DNA of 64,000 nt from contig OZ026517.1 in the NCBI GenBank assembly GCA_964019695.1, forward strand, positions 59,586,042 through 59,650,041, in the 5' to 3' direction. The notes under the pieces were generated by a model. That model searched no databases. It saw nothing but the letters and a program-made list of their open reading frames with translations, and was not told where the DNA came from. Positions 23,379-34,964 of this stretch are shown in pieces. Origin of the DNA: Loripinus fragilis (taxonomy: Eukaryota; Mollusca; Bivalvia; Lucinida; Lucinidae). The translations under genes were made by a program, and so were the position numbers. Positions within the stretch are counted from its first letter, which is position 1. Every line of letters starts with the position of its first letter.

Positions 23379-23853
23379 CAGGGTTCGCACAGACCTAGAA
23401 AAAAATTGACCTTGGTCCTGGAAAACTCCTGGTATTTAAAGAAAGTGCCTTTTGTCCTGGAATTGTCCTGGAATTTGTAAAATCATCCTTGAAAATATGA
23501 ATTAGTCTTTGAAAAATATGAAAATACAACAAGTCCTTTAAGATTTATGGGATGAGAAAAAAACTGTGTGAAAATCGCAAAAAACTGAGTGACAATCGCT
23601 AGATACACGTCAAAGAGCGAGGTGCAACTCGTATTCTATTCAATTCAATTTGTGTGGTAGTCCTTGTTTTTTTTATCACCGGTGTCAGAATCAAAGAAAT
23701 CTAGTGCGCCTTTACATTTCGACGCTTCTGGTTGAAAAAGAGCACTTTTAAACGTTGTGTTATACAAAATTAGGAAGAAATTGAGTCCTTGAAAAATGAA
23801 AAAGTCATGGAAAAGCCCTGGAATTCTGTTTTCCCATTCCCATACGAGCCCTG
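23379..23853. mobile_element. hAT-like MITE (CAGGGTTCGCACAG end)
   Basis: It starts CAGGGTTCGCACAGACC and ends ATACGAGCCCTG, the expected inverse. CCTGGAAAACTCCTGG and CCTTGAAAAATGAAAAAG words inside both ends match a hAT-type MITE found in many animals. Flanks do not give a clean 8-bp duplication. The same end type opens at 41811. Confidence 0.75.
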
Positions 23854-24117
23854 TCTTAACACTATGTTTTGCTTGCTGCCGGTGAGTTGTCTTGTTGTTG
23901 AACGGTTTTGTTCCCATACACACGACCGTTATGCTAACAGTATGTTATATAAATAGACAACCAGGTAAAGGGTATCACTATTCCATCACAAATGCCTGCG
24001 GCGAGAGCGCCGCAAGCAATGATATCAAACATGATAGGGTTTGTAAATCAGTTACTGAGATAAAAGATCATGCTAAGAACTTTCCAAATGCCCCTCGTAT
24101 TTAAACCATAAAGCTCC

Positions 24118-24306
24118 ACCAATAATTTGCAGCAGACGATAATTTCAAGTTTTGCTGCTTTTACAAAAATAACAAATAAGGCATGATATTTCATGCGAAT
24201 CGTCTGCTGGCAGAGAATCGTCTGTTGGCAGACGATTCTCATGTAATATCATACCTTTTTTTCGAAAATTAGGAAGATGTTGCAAAATTTGTCGTCTGCT
24301 GCAGCC
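24118..24306. mobile_element. Palindromic MITE with GCAGACGA arms
   Basis: GCAGCAGACGATAATTTC on the left and AAATTTGTCGTCTGCTGC on the right are inverted. The centre GAATCGTCTGCTGGCAG...GCAGACGATTC is itself palindromic. A close relative of the centre lies at about 54470-54535. Confidence 0.75.
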
Positions 24307-25590
24307 GTGATTGGCGTTGTCACTATTTAATATTCTGACAAGCAGTTAGTAAATCAAAGACTTTAAATCAAGAAAAGATTGAGATAAATTTGTTTTTTTA
24401 CCTTGAACCAACAAGTAGCATTTACAGTACCTGATCAATCAGTACATTCCAATTGGACTGTTTCATTAGAGCTTTCACTGCTTGCTAATTTTAACCAAAT
24501 AATTCAAAAGATAAAAAAGCAATAGCTTATAAAACATTGACCCATCAATTCGTGACCTTATATTATTATCCTGACCAATCGGTTCAGACTTCTATCAAAC
24601 GCTTCATCAAAGCTCTGACTGATAACTTCTCTGACAAGCAATTAGTGAACCAAAAAGCAATAGATTACCGAACTGACCACTTCCATCAGTATACTCCGTC
24701 CAGATAAGAGACGTTGGGCGGTTCTTAGCTAAGTTCAACCCCTGGACAAATACATTTTAAAATCGGTTAGTCAGGTTGCGTTGTAGCGTATTCACCAATC
24801 TGTGAAACTCTCCACACCAAAAATTATATACCTGTAGTCTTATAGTTGCCGTTTCGTGTAAAAAAAGCGTTTTGAATTATTGCAGGTGATTCTGGTCAGT
24901 CTAGATACCTTGTATGAAATATGTACGTACATGTATCATAAACAGGTACGTGTATCTTAAACTATATAAGCAAAACATCAATATTCGACAATGAAATCTA
25001 CAAGCTCAAAATTTTTTATTGTTTTATAAAAATCTGTGTACCCTTTCCCAGTGGCCCAGTTATTGAACCCTTATCAAGCTGAATTTTAATTTGTGTTGTG
25101 TGTGTGTGTAGGGAAGGGTGCTATTTTTATGTTGTTGTTTTTATAATGCTTTTTTTTCGAATTCAGAGCTAAACACCAACTCATTTTCTTGCAAAACAAA
25201 CAGAATTTGGAAGAATATTTTCACGGACAACATATGTAACGCGAATATTTTCCAAGTACATGTAGCATGCTAAAGATAAACATGTGTACCAGTAGACGCA
25301 CACAACTGCAGCAAAGTTTAGAGATGAGTGTCTCTTTTCTTATTTGAGTTGATTTTGTTTGTTTGTATTGATGTTTTGCGTCGCTGCCAACTTTTTTGCA
25401 GTCATGACGCGCGACGTTACCGTTGAACCAGTGTTTAGCGAAGAATAAAGTGTCTTGCTTAGGACATTACAAAGTTTTTCCATTGAACCTTCTCAAAATA
25501 GCAATCCTTTAATCACAGATCTAACACACTAGCACTGAGCAACTGTGGACTTATTATTCGAGTTGATACCTTACATTCCAGTCAAGAGAT
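24307..25590. other. Non-coding stretch
   Basis: Two diverged copies of CTGACAAGCARTTAGTRAAY (about 24336 and 24631) suggest a duplicated segment. A short GT run occurs at about 25097. No gene is supported. Confidence 0.4.
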
Positions 25591-25596
25591 TTTCAG

Positions 25597-25742
25597 TCAT
25601 GTCAGGACGTTTCCTGTGTTGAACCAGTACAAAATAGAGTATAACATGTCTTGCACAAGGAAACAACATGGTGCCTCAAGAGAGACTCAAACCAACGTCC
25701 CCTTTATATCAAGTCAAGCACTCTACCACTGGTTGCCTCTAC
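25597..25742 (-). mobile_element. tRNA-derived SINE
   Basis: On the - strand it reads AACCAGTGGTAGAGTGC (box A-like), then GGTTTGAGTCTCTC (box B-like), then CTTGTGCAAGACA and GTACTGGTTCAACAC, the same head-body order as the copy at 44706-44885. It is a retroposed repeat with a pol III-type promoter head. Confidence 0.75.
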
Positions 25743-26676
25743 AGGTATTATACAGCTATTCGGTCACTGTATCGCCACGTGGTATGCGATGTCCTGGTCT
25801 CATGTAAGATAGGAAAGATAGGAACCAGTTGTGAGCATGTCTAGACAGTGACCCAAAAGCAGATTAAAAACTACATTTTTGACTGCGTCATTCATGTCAG
25901 CCTGTTTGTTGGGTTAGTTCAATAATGTGTAATCACTAATCCTATATTACATGCATTTCGTTTATATCCGTATATCATGTGTAAAACATTTCGACCACCC
26001 TACCAGTGTATGCAGTTTTGCATTTTAGGTGGTAACTTGAGACATGGCTGTATAGTAAATACAATACCAAAGGAAATCACAGACCAAGCACGCTACATGC
26101 AGACAGAGCTTCATTAAGCTGTGCAACCTGACTCTATATCTGTATATATATAGCAGCAACAACCGTTCTAGCATGGGCCAGTCTGCCTTGTCGATCTTAA
26201 CTAAACTCCACTTACGTTCAAGGAGGCCATGACCAGTGAGCAATAGTATATACCAATGTGTCTGTTAACAAGTAAGACTTAGGTCTTATGTTTAGATTTG
26301 TATGCGGACGTTTACCAGGCATACTAACCGTATAAAGCTAGTCGCCTTTGTCGTCTGCGCTTCAACTGTTTGCACGATTAAAGCGTACCTATGCTGTTTT
26401 ACCCAATTTACTGTAAATCAGTCTAAATTGACAGTGAATGGCAGTGTTCTGTCTGACACGCCCAACGTCCGTTACCTGGTCGCACTATACCTGACCAATC
26501 AGCCTAAATTTACTTATCAGTCATCAATGCTGTATGCTAGATGAGAGATGATAATTAATGACCAATGTTTGTTAGTGATAGCCATGTTTATTATTTGTGT
26601 TTTCTGTGAGAAAAAAAAGAGAGGGCAATTAGCAAGATTTTTGACTTACCCTTGTTAATTAACACATTTATTATCA
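25743..26676. other. Non-coding stretch
   Basis: No gene is recognised. An open frame at 26025-26243 (-) encodes LLERKWSLVKIDKADWP, but nothing around it supports an exon. Confidence 0.35.
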
Positions 26677-26854
26677 CACCGGATAGGCGGCAATCTAAAA
26701 CGCGCTCAACGATCGACGAACTCGAATAAAAAATCGTTAGAAGCAGTGTTTTCGATTGTCGGGCGACAAATGGCAATCAAAAACTCTGTTTCTAACTATT
26801 TTTGATTTACGTTCGTTGATAGTATCAGCGTTTTCGATTGCCGCATATCCGGTG
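26677..26854. mobile_element. Palindromic MITE (CACCGGATAGG family), copy 1
   Basis: It starts CACCGGATAGGCGGCAATC and ends GATTGCCGCATATCCGGTG. The inner ATCGACGAAC and ACGTTCGTTGAT are also inverted. The second copy in the window is 40818-41004. Confidence 0.85.
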
Positions 26855-28860
26855 TTTTTATGCTATGCTTGATATTTTTATGAACAACATTCCTCCCAAT
26901 TTTTTTCCCCTGCTTACCTGCAGCATTTCAGCTGTAAGCATGTTGTTGTTTTTTTCGATGAGAGCGGAAAACAGTGTGGATCCTGATCAGATGGCTTTGT
27001 CAGAAGCCAGTTGATCTTGATCTACATTGTTTTAAAAAAAAGAATCGACCTGGCTTCAGCAGAAAAAGGTTAATTATTTAGCACTTAATACCCCCTCTAT
27101 TTCTTTCTTTCTTTCCTTTCTACGTTTACTCTGGCGATCAGAATCTGATCAGTATCAGAGGTGAGTGAATTTTGAAATTTTGAAAAAAAGAACAACAACA
27201 AAAAAACTTTTGGTGTTATCATCTCTTCAAATATGGTCAAATAAAATACACACTGTTAAAGTGACTAAGTATTTACCGAAAACACTTATTTTCTTTTTAA
27301 ATTATTTGTAAAAGTAGCATTAAGTTATACTTTCACTATAAATCTGTTCGCTACAGCAGAAAACTGCATGCAAATGAAAACAGGTTAGGTGTTTTTTTCT
27401 CTTGTTAGTATTTTTGCGTCCCTCCTGAAAAAGTCTAGATATAGTCTAATAGTTAATTTTAAAATAAATGCTGTTGTTTTGTAGGAATGTAGGATAAAAC
27501 ATCCGGGGACAGAACATCCTATGTCATTGTTGACAAGCTGGACAAAAATCCCACAAAGATTTGCCAACCCGGACAAAACATCCTATGTGATTTCTGCCGC
27601 TCCAGACAAAACAATCAATGCCTTTGCCTTTAACTGTGTTCTTGAAAATTAGAAACATTATTTCTAAAAATTAAAGCTCAAAAGTTACAGACTTTGCAGC
27701 TTTAACCCAAATAAGGCTAGCGTTCTTTTATGGGACATAGGCAAACAGTGCTGACACAGATCATACACCGCATAATGCGGTGTATGATCACGATCATCGC
27801 TGCTTGCTTACGAAATATTCTATAAAAATGAAATAAAAGAGAACAACACCTTATCAGCGCCACTAAATTGGAAATTGGCTCGTCCTACTGTTAAGGATCG
27901 GCAGGTCCATTCGACTTAAATTGAAATGAATTACCATATTTGATATTATAAGTAGACAGAACAGAACAGAAATCTTATTAGACGTAAACCATACAGTTTC
28001 TAGTCTATCCTATTGTTTTTAACAATAAAAGCAGTGTTGGTCACATGAAGCAAATATATATGTGATAATCTTTGATAATATGTTCAATGAGTTGTCTAAA
28101 TAATTAGAATATCCCTTTTATTCTTTTTACCTAACTAATCAAAAGATATGCTATCTTTTTCGGGATGAAATGTTCCATTTAAGCTTATTGGAATTTCGTA
28201 CTACAGTTTTACCTTTCGAACCACAAGGTAGTCAGAAAGTGGAGGATGAACCCCATATCCACCAATCCGTGTGAAAGTGGTCATATCAGTTGACCACTTT
28301 ATCACAGAGAGACAGATTAGGTATATATCTATTACATTAAAGATAAGTAATCTAGTAATTGCAATAAATTTGTCAGCAAAATTTTTAAACAAAAACGCAC
28401 AGAATGAAAAACTGGCAGAGACAATAGATGTTTCGTAATTGTCCTTTGAGATTGTCTTATGCATAGGTTTCCTTGGTTTGGACAACGGTCGCCATTATTT
28501 TTATGCTACTTGATGTAGCGCATGCATAATTCGTGGCTACATTCCTAATCGAAATTGTAAAGGATTAATTTTAAAGGATGTGCATAGAAGGGAAGCGTTA
28601 TTGACTCCTATCAACATATATACATATAATACATAATTGTCCACAAAGCATGAATATATTGATACCCAATGCATAGGCTACAAGCAAAGGCCCGGATGAG
28701 TCTGCTCAAAAGAGTAGCCTCACCTGAGCAGTCACTGCTTTTACATTCTATAGGCGATGTTTTCTTGTACGCACAATATACTTCTACACTTTTTACATAT
28801 AACAAAAGAAATGCTTAACATTTCGTGTCTTTTATAAAACAGGAGATTTTCGAAATGCTT
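26855..28860. other. Non-coding stretch with MITE scraps
   Basis: 26960-27065 is an M1-like half palindrome (CAGTGTGGATCCTGATCAG with CTTGATCTACATTG). 27740-27800 is a GTATGATCAC-type palindrome. A 94-residue open frame at 28201-28485 (-) contains a hydrophobic stretch (AITRLLIFNVIDIYLICLSV) but has no recognised homology and no splice context. No gene is called. Confidence 0.4.
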
Positions 28861-29335
28861 CCCCAATAGCGCCTGGTGCTCAGATGCCGTCAACTCAGCT
28901 CAATTACCGCAGTTAAGTCGGTTGCCCACCAGAACCACAGACGCCATTTAGGATACCCAAAACAATTACTTATTTGCAGGTACAGCGTTCCATAGCCACA
29001 ATGCCTAAGTCTAAAAGTACATCATATTTTCCCCATATAAGTATCATAGGCAAAGTGTTAAATTGCATGGCTATAATTCAAATTTACTTTTCCTGTGTAT
29101 TCATTGACACAAATAACAAGAGTACTCAAAAGAACCGTCTCAGTGAGTCAACTCATTTGGGTGCCCAAAATCAATTGTACAAGCCGGTGGATATTGATTT
29201 TTTAAAAAAAATATCACGATGTTTTTCAAAATGCTCACCTCAAATATAGCCTGTTGCTACAATGCCGCCAACTCAGCTCAATTACCGCAGTTAAGACGGT
29301 TGGTCACCGGAACCACAGACGCCATTTAAGGTTAG
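28861..29335. repeat. Pair of direct repeats about 380 bp apart
   Basis: ACTCAGCTCAATTACCGCAG, CGGTTG and ACCACAGACGCCATTTA occur at 28866-28951 and again at 29249-29330, in the same orientation, about 90% identical. Between them at about 29110-29170 is a relative of the hairpin family (ACTCAAAAGAACCGTCTCA). Confidence 0.8.
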
Positions 29336-29434
29336 TCTAAAACAAATAGGACATGTTTCATTGCGTTCCCACTAGACCTATGGCAAAACAAAATGACCAA
29401 TAATTATTCCACCGAAGCATACAAACAGTAAATA

Positions 29435-30984
29435 TTAAGTGGTGATATGTGATTTACGCAAAGAGAAGGCCACCTGTAAATATTTACCTAGATTTCTGAG
29501 AATTCTCAAATTATCTGACTGCATTAACTGAACGAATTTGTATACGCTAGGTTTCTTGTAATAATAAGGGCGTATGTATGAAACTCTTAAATGTGAGTAT
29601 AATGGACATATAATTACAAAATGATATTCATCTTCAACATCAGATCGGTCACAAAGAGTACACAGACGCTGTGCCCTTTCAGTCCTATTTTGTGAGTAGC
29701 GCCCAGTTTCTATGAGCAGCTGATGGGATGACAATCTAAGCTTCGCCAAAGGTATTCTCAGTTTACTTGGGAGTTCAGTCAGATAGTTTTCATATTCAAA
29801 GTATTGTTTAAACTCTTTATACAGCACGAGGGTCCCGTTTCTAGCAATATCATTAAACCAGTTTTGCTTAAAGACATCCACCACTCTTTGCTTAAAAACC
29901 AAATAAAATGTTTTTGATTGACTGAATTGGGATTGTTCCACACATATGAGAATCCATACGTATCTAGAAGTGATCTGACACTTTTTGCCCAGTTATTGAC
30001 GCCTTTGTTGCACGCATCTACAAGAGAATTATACAGATGTCCAATCAAAATATTTTCTGAGTTAGCTATACGAGACCAGTATTTAATAATCCTTACATAT
30101 CTGGTTATAAATAGTGGGTATCTGCCAAGCTCACCATACACACCACAAGACGATGTAGAGGATTTTACTTTTAAAATGTTTTTGCAGAACTTTAGATGAA
30201 TTCGCTCTAATACTTTTGATTTCCCGAATCCCCATACCTCGCATGAGTAATTAAGAACAGAACCAACAAAAGCATCGAACAACTGGCACATAACTTTTGG
30301 AGAAAGTGAATATTTTTTTGTATTATAGAACAAACAGTTAAGCGCTTTCAAACCTTTGCCAACAAGCGTTTCCTGGTTTAGAACAAACGATCCTGTATAT
30401 TTAAATACCGTGCCTAGATAGTTGAACTCATTCACCACTTCGATTGGTGTATTCTTATATATCCAATATTCATTATCACGCAGACCACCACGTTTCCTAA
30501 AAACTACAATTTTGGTTTTCTCAGTGTTTACTTGCAATCCCCATCTATCGCAATATCTTTCTAAAAGTTCAAGGCTGTTTTGCAAATCATTTATATCTTT
30601 TCCCAAGATTACCATGTCGTCTGCGAATAGCATGAGAAGGAAGGTAATATCATCTAAACGTAACCCACAATTTTGATCTTCCTGCAGAAACAGTTCTAAA
30701 TCCTCAATAAACAGAGTAAACAATAACGGTGAAATGACCTCCCCTTGTTTCAAACCTACAGCACATTCAAAGAAATCTGAATAAGAACGACAACTCCTAA
30801 CACAGGTTTTGACATTGTTATACATATCTCTAATAATTCTTAACATTTTGGCGTTGATACCCAGTATAAGTAGTTTATGCCATAGGCCGTTTAAGTAAAC
30901 ACTGTCAAATGCTTTTTGTAGACTGACCACATTTATAAGCTCATTCGAGCTGAAGGCACGTATTAGTATAGCAAGGGTCTGCAT
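29435..30984 (-). pseudogene. LINE reverse transcriptase, 5'-truncated, one frameshift
   Basis: The RT domain starts at motif A (LQKAFDSVYLNGLW), goes on through GEVISPLLFTLFIEDL to the catalytic LFADDMV, then the thumb NTEKTKIVVFRKRG. The post-RT region ends with a zinc-knuckle-like CTLC...HFVIICPLY. Two overlapping frames meet near 29910-29920 at an A-rich tract, so a small indel broke the ORF. Endonuclease and early RT motifs are absent: the 5' end is cut near 31000, as expected of target-primed insertion. The active-site FADD is intact. The clade was not settled. Confidence 0.82.
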
Positions 30985-31469
30985 CCTTTCACATTTTCAA
31001 AGAAGAGTATATCTTAACTCAGTTGACCAATTCGGATTAAATTTCATGTAAAGCATCATCATCAGGCAGATGGAAAGGCTGCATTCAGTTGTGATGCTGA
31101 TTGGATTGCCACTCTGGTTGCCATGACAATTTATAGCTTCCAAATACATATAATGGAAAAAAAATCTTATAAAAATCTCCTGCGAAGTAGCGGATTTTAG
31201 TGGTCTTCTATAATAGGACTTGTTTTATATTATTATATTTTTTCTATATTTGGAATCCTGCCAACTACATGTATGTCCCTTCGGTCCAAATTAGCAATGC
31301 CGGTGAGGTCATAAGCTTCCATAGACGTATAATTGGGGGTGGGGGGGACTTCAATTGTTGCTCTAGACTAACTTGTACCAATTTTGAAAAACTTCTTTTT
31401 TAAATAATCAACAAACAACAGAAATCTCATACAAAATAACCCAGCATGCGGTAGATCAAGGGCTGAAGT

Positions 31470-31740
31470 GAGGTACTGTCGTGCCAATCAAGAGTGACAG
31501 TGACGTAATACTTTGTTTAAAATTGTTAAGTAAAATCTAACTTGTACACTCCACTTGAGCTAAAACTAATCGATAGATCACTTGTGTATTAATCTATAGA
31601 TCACTTGTGTATTAATCCTATCCTGTGGATAGGATTAATACACAAGTGATCTATCGATGATAAGTCCATGATAACTTTGTAAACAAAACATGACGCCACT
31701 GTCACTCTTGGCTGGCAGGGCAGTACACTGTGCGAAATCC
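31470..31740. mobile_element. Palindromic MITE with near-perfect central arms
   Basis: Outer arms CAAGAGTGACAGTGACGT (about 31487) and GACGCCACTGTCACTCTTGG (about 31692) are inverted. The core has ATAGATCACTTGTGTATTAA twice directly and once inverted. No coding capacity. Confidence 0.8.
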
Positions 31741-32659
31741 ACAAGTTGTTGAAGTGAACAAACTGTAATTCATCAATGTTGCTATCTCAGTGTAATAATC
31801 AGAGCCATCAGTCTGTCATATCAACACATTACATGATATTGATCAGAACAGCTCAGCCATTGATGATTATAACAGAACATTGGACCCAAACTCAATGCCT
31901 TTTTTGCATCCATCTGCTGAATCTGGGCGACTGAGCAGTGATTCTCTGTCGCCTGAGTTCAGAAGCTTGGCACTCCTCTTTGTGCATGCTGATCATTTCA
32001 TTAATAACTGCGCTTATGGTAGTATAGGTTTTATCATTTTAGATATGTCATGTGAATTGTTTTTTTATGTATATATGTTGCAAGTGTTACTGAGGGCTAC
32101 ATGTTAGAATAGTTTTATATTAGCTAGATGTGTTTTACCCTCTTTAAATAATCTATATAAAATAAATAAATAAATAAACACTGTTTTTGAGGTAGCAAGC
32201 CTACATATATAATGTAAGAGTGTGTACAGTAAATTTTCTGATTTTTTCTTAGATAAAATGTTGGTAATCAAGGCTGGTATTCGCAAATGGTCACGTGACT
32301 TGTGGAGAAAGTCGTGTTTCAGATCTCTGGTGTTATCCTTCAAATATCTATGGATTCGTTTTGTTAATAAATATAAAACTTATATCAGGGTGATGTAGTA
32401 AAAGTGTTTTTCAAAATGGTGTATACTGCTCAAAGGATGCGATTGTACATTATCTGGTATTTGCAACTTTTCATCATCGGTTATCTCTTTGTGTTGGAAT
32501 AGGCTAAAATGGTCTACACATTTATGGCCTTGGGCGAAGATATTATGTACTGAACTAGCCCTATTGACTGCCCATTGTGTTATTAAGAGTCGAGTACTGT
32601 TAACTGAAACAACTGAGTATGGCTCATAGTACGCCAAATAGGGTCGATTCACAAATCTT
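31741..32659. other. Non-coding stretch, possibly a decayed - strand element
   Basis: No gene is recognised. An AAAT run (about 32160-32180) and open frames of 79 and 90 codons on the - strand (32104-32652) could be the 3' part of a retroelement, but no motif confirms it. Confidence 0.35.
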
Positions 32660-33732
32660 TATACCCCTATTCCACACAGGCCACGAATCGCGCGAATCGC
32701 CACGAATTGATTTTTTATTGATTCGGGGGGATTCGTGAGGTTTCATTAAAACAATTTCTCCAATCGTCATGTTCTACGAGTCAGTCCCGATTCAGATACG
32801 ATGTCGTTACGATTATTCGGGGTAATCGGCTCAATTCGGCTGGAATCGCGCAAGAATTCATTACGATTAGCAAATAACATTAGAACATGCTGCACGAAAG
32901 TTGAGGAATCAATTACGAATCAGTTAAGAATATGCCGAATGCAGCACGAATTGGGCACAAATTAACAGAAATCCGCGACGATTCGCCACGATTCGTGAGA
33001 TTTTCTCTCATGATAGTTATAAAAAAAGGCCCATACATGCTTCAGGGGCATCAGTTCCAAAATGAATGTTCCTCGTAAAGCAGCTGTAGAATTGATCCTG
33101 CAACTTGAGTATTAAAAACAGCTACTTATATAGCCAGAAGAAAACAACTACATTAAAGTCGAGAGGCCCTGGCAATGACTCATTGACTTGGGAAAATATG
33201 GCAGTTCGCCATTGGCAAAATCACCAGCCAGGAGCTACTGACTAATCCTGATTGTGCTATAGAATCTGCCAAATCTGTTTCCACTTCTAGGACTAGCTCA
33301 CGTACGCGTGACGGGGTAGTTACTCTAAGGGAAAACCCCTCTACTATATATTCCTTGGTTTAATTGCTTGTCTTAATCTCCCGACTCCCCACGAATGAGC
33401 TAAGAGAAGCTACGAACGCCAAAAAGCGTCTCCGAATCGATTACGATTCAGTTACGATGTCCAAGAATCAGTTACGATGTCTAAGAATGCCCTAGGAATT
33501 TGGTACGAACCACGCACGATATTTCGAATCGGGGAATTCGTGGCCAAAGTTTTGAACAGTTAAAAACTTTTGAGCCGAACTCCCGATAGAGACACGAATT
33601 GCAAGAACTGTCTACGGACTGTGCGAATCAGTTAAGATCTTCACGAACTGAGTACGATTCAGCCACGAATCCAAATATTTGTCAATTCGTGGCAATTCGT
33701 GGGATTCGGGGCCTGTGTGGAATAGGGGTATA
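32660..33732. mobile_element. Inverted-repeat element with CACGAATC-rich interior
   Basis: It starts TATACCCCTATTCCACACAG and ends with the exact inverse, the match extending with mismatches about 50 bases inward. If the ends are TACCCC/GGGGTA the flanks give a TA duplication. The interior holds dozens of ACGAATC, CGAATTG and ACGATTC-like words on both strands, densest in the outer 350 bases. No transposase. It abuts the 5' end of the LINE at 33733. Confidence 0.85.
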
Positions 33733-34964
33733 ACAGAGCTAACGCCTGTGAAATTAGTCGGCGATCATGGTGAGGTTACTGAGGCAAAGGTCCCTTACTC
33801 TTCGGGGACTACTCATATAGTAAAGCAAGAGTTAGATACTTCCAGTTATACTGTGTTTGGTGAGGGGTCCGTGGACGATCTGGACATATATGACCAGCCA
33901 GAGCACAAACTGTACATGAGATTTCAGTCCATATTCAGGGGATTGCCCAAAGAAATGTTCATCAATAGGATTATACAATGTGCGTCCTCATCTGAACCTG
34001 ATCTCGAAAACCATCGTTCGATGCTATTTGAGCTGGTGAAGGAATGTGACGAATTTCCGTTTGGTTTACAGGCAGAACTGAAGCGCCGCGTTCGTACACG
34101 GAATGGTGATAGTGTAGTGTCTAAACTCGCACATGATGTTTACATCTTGATGTCAGTGCTTGAAGGTGGAGAGTTCTCAGAACTGAAAGATATTATAGCT
34201 AAGGGTAAAAGTAATCGTACCCAGTCCCAAGCACAAACTCCGTTGCGCGCTAGTAACATGGCGTCAACCTCCTGTGGATGTTCAACTGAAGTTGCAGCTT
34301 TGCTGAGTAACATTAACAATGTAAAGGCTGATGTTCTTAGTATGAAGCAAAGTTACGCTGCTGTTGAAACTACCAGATCTTCCGAAATTCAGGCCTTAAA
34401 ATCAACCGTTCTGGGCTTGAAGGCAGATTTGAATAAATTATCTACAACTGTGTCTAAAGCTGTTACAGACATTGCCCTGGCCGCACAGCGTATTGATTCA
34501 GACAAGAGTAATGGGGTCGCCAAACTAAGAACGGACATTCGCTTATTGAAGGACTCAGTTCGTGATATACAAGATTCCTTAGATAGCGTTAATAGTCTCT
34601 CTACAAGCAGTAACACTAGTGTATTTGGTAAAAGTAAAAAGACTGCTAAGAAAAACAAAGTTTCACAAAACCCTGTCCCATCTAGTACTGTCAATATTTC
34701 TGAACAAAGCTTGAATTCTGTGCCCGTGAAGATAATAGGTCAGCTGACCTAGTAGAGACTCCTACATTTTGGCCTCGTGGTGTAAGGTACCGTCCTTGGC
34801 TGGACAGAAACGAACGCTTTCACAACCATAATAAAACCCACCGTTATCATAGGCGTACACCGTATGTGCCCCGCGTTGGGCATGCGTTTGGCAGATCCGA
34901 TGTGGACGATTATAATCCGTATTCTCCACTTCGTGACCAAGGGAACTATCACAATACTTATTAA
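33733..34964 (+). pseudogene. LINE ORF1 (coiled-coil protein), frameshifted near its C-terminus
   Basis: An open frame runs from within the neighbouring inverted-repeat element to 34752. The LINE part starts about 33733 (TELTPVKLVGDHG). The first half is acidic and globular. Residues about 195-310 of the 357-residue frame form a coiled coil, followed by a Lys/Ser-rich stretch (KSKKTAKKNK). After 34740 coding continues in another frame (RPWLDRNERFHNHNK, then HRRTPYVPR, a basic tail likely to bind RNA) to TAA at 34962-34964. One indel near 34740 therefore breaks the ORF. The start codon may have been lost to the adjacent insertion. Confidence 0.7.

Noticed and set aside
28201..28485. 94-codon - strand frame with a hydrophobic stretch
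   Set aside because: No recognised family, splice signals or neighbours; kept only as a remark in the non-coding stretch.
34389..34694. 101-codon frame opposite LINE ORF1
   Set aside because: Antisense shadow of the coiled-coil ORF; no independent support.
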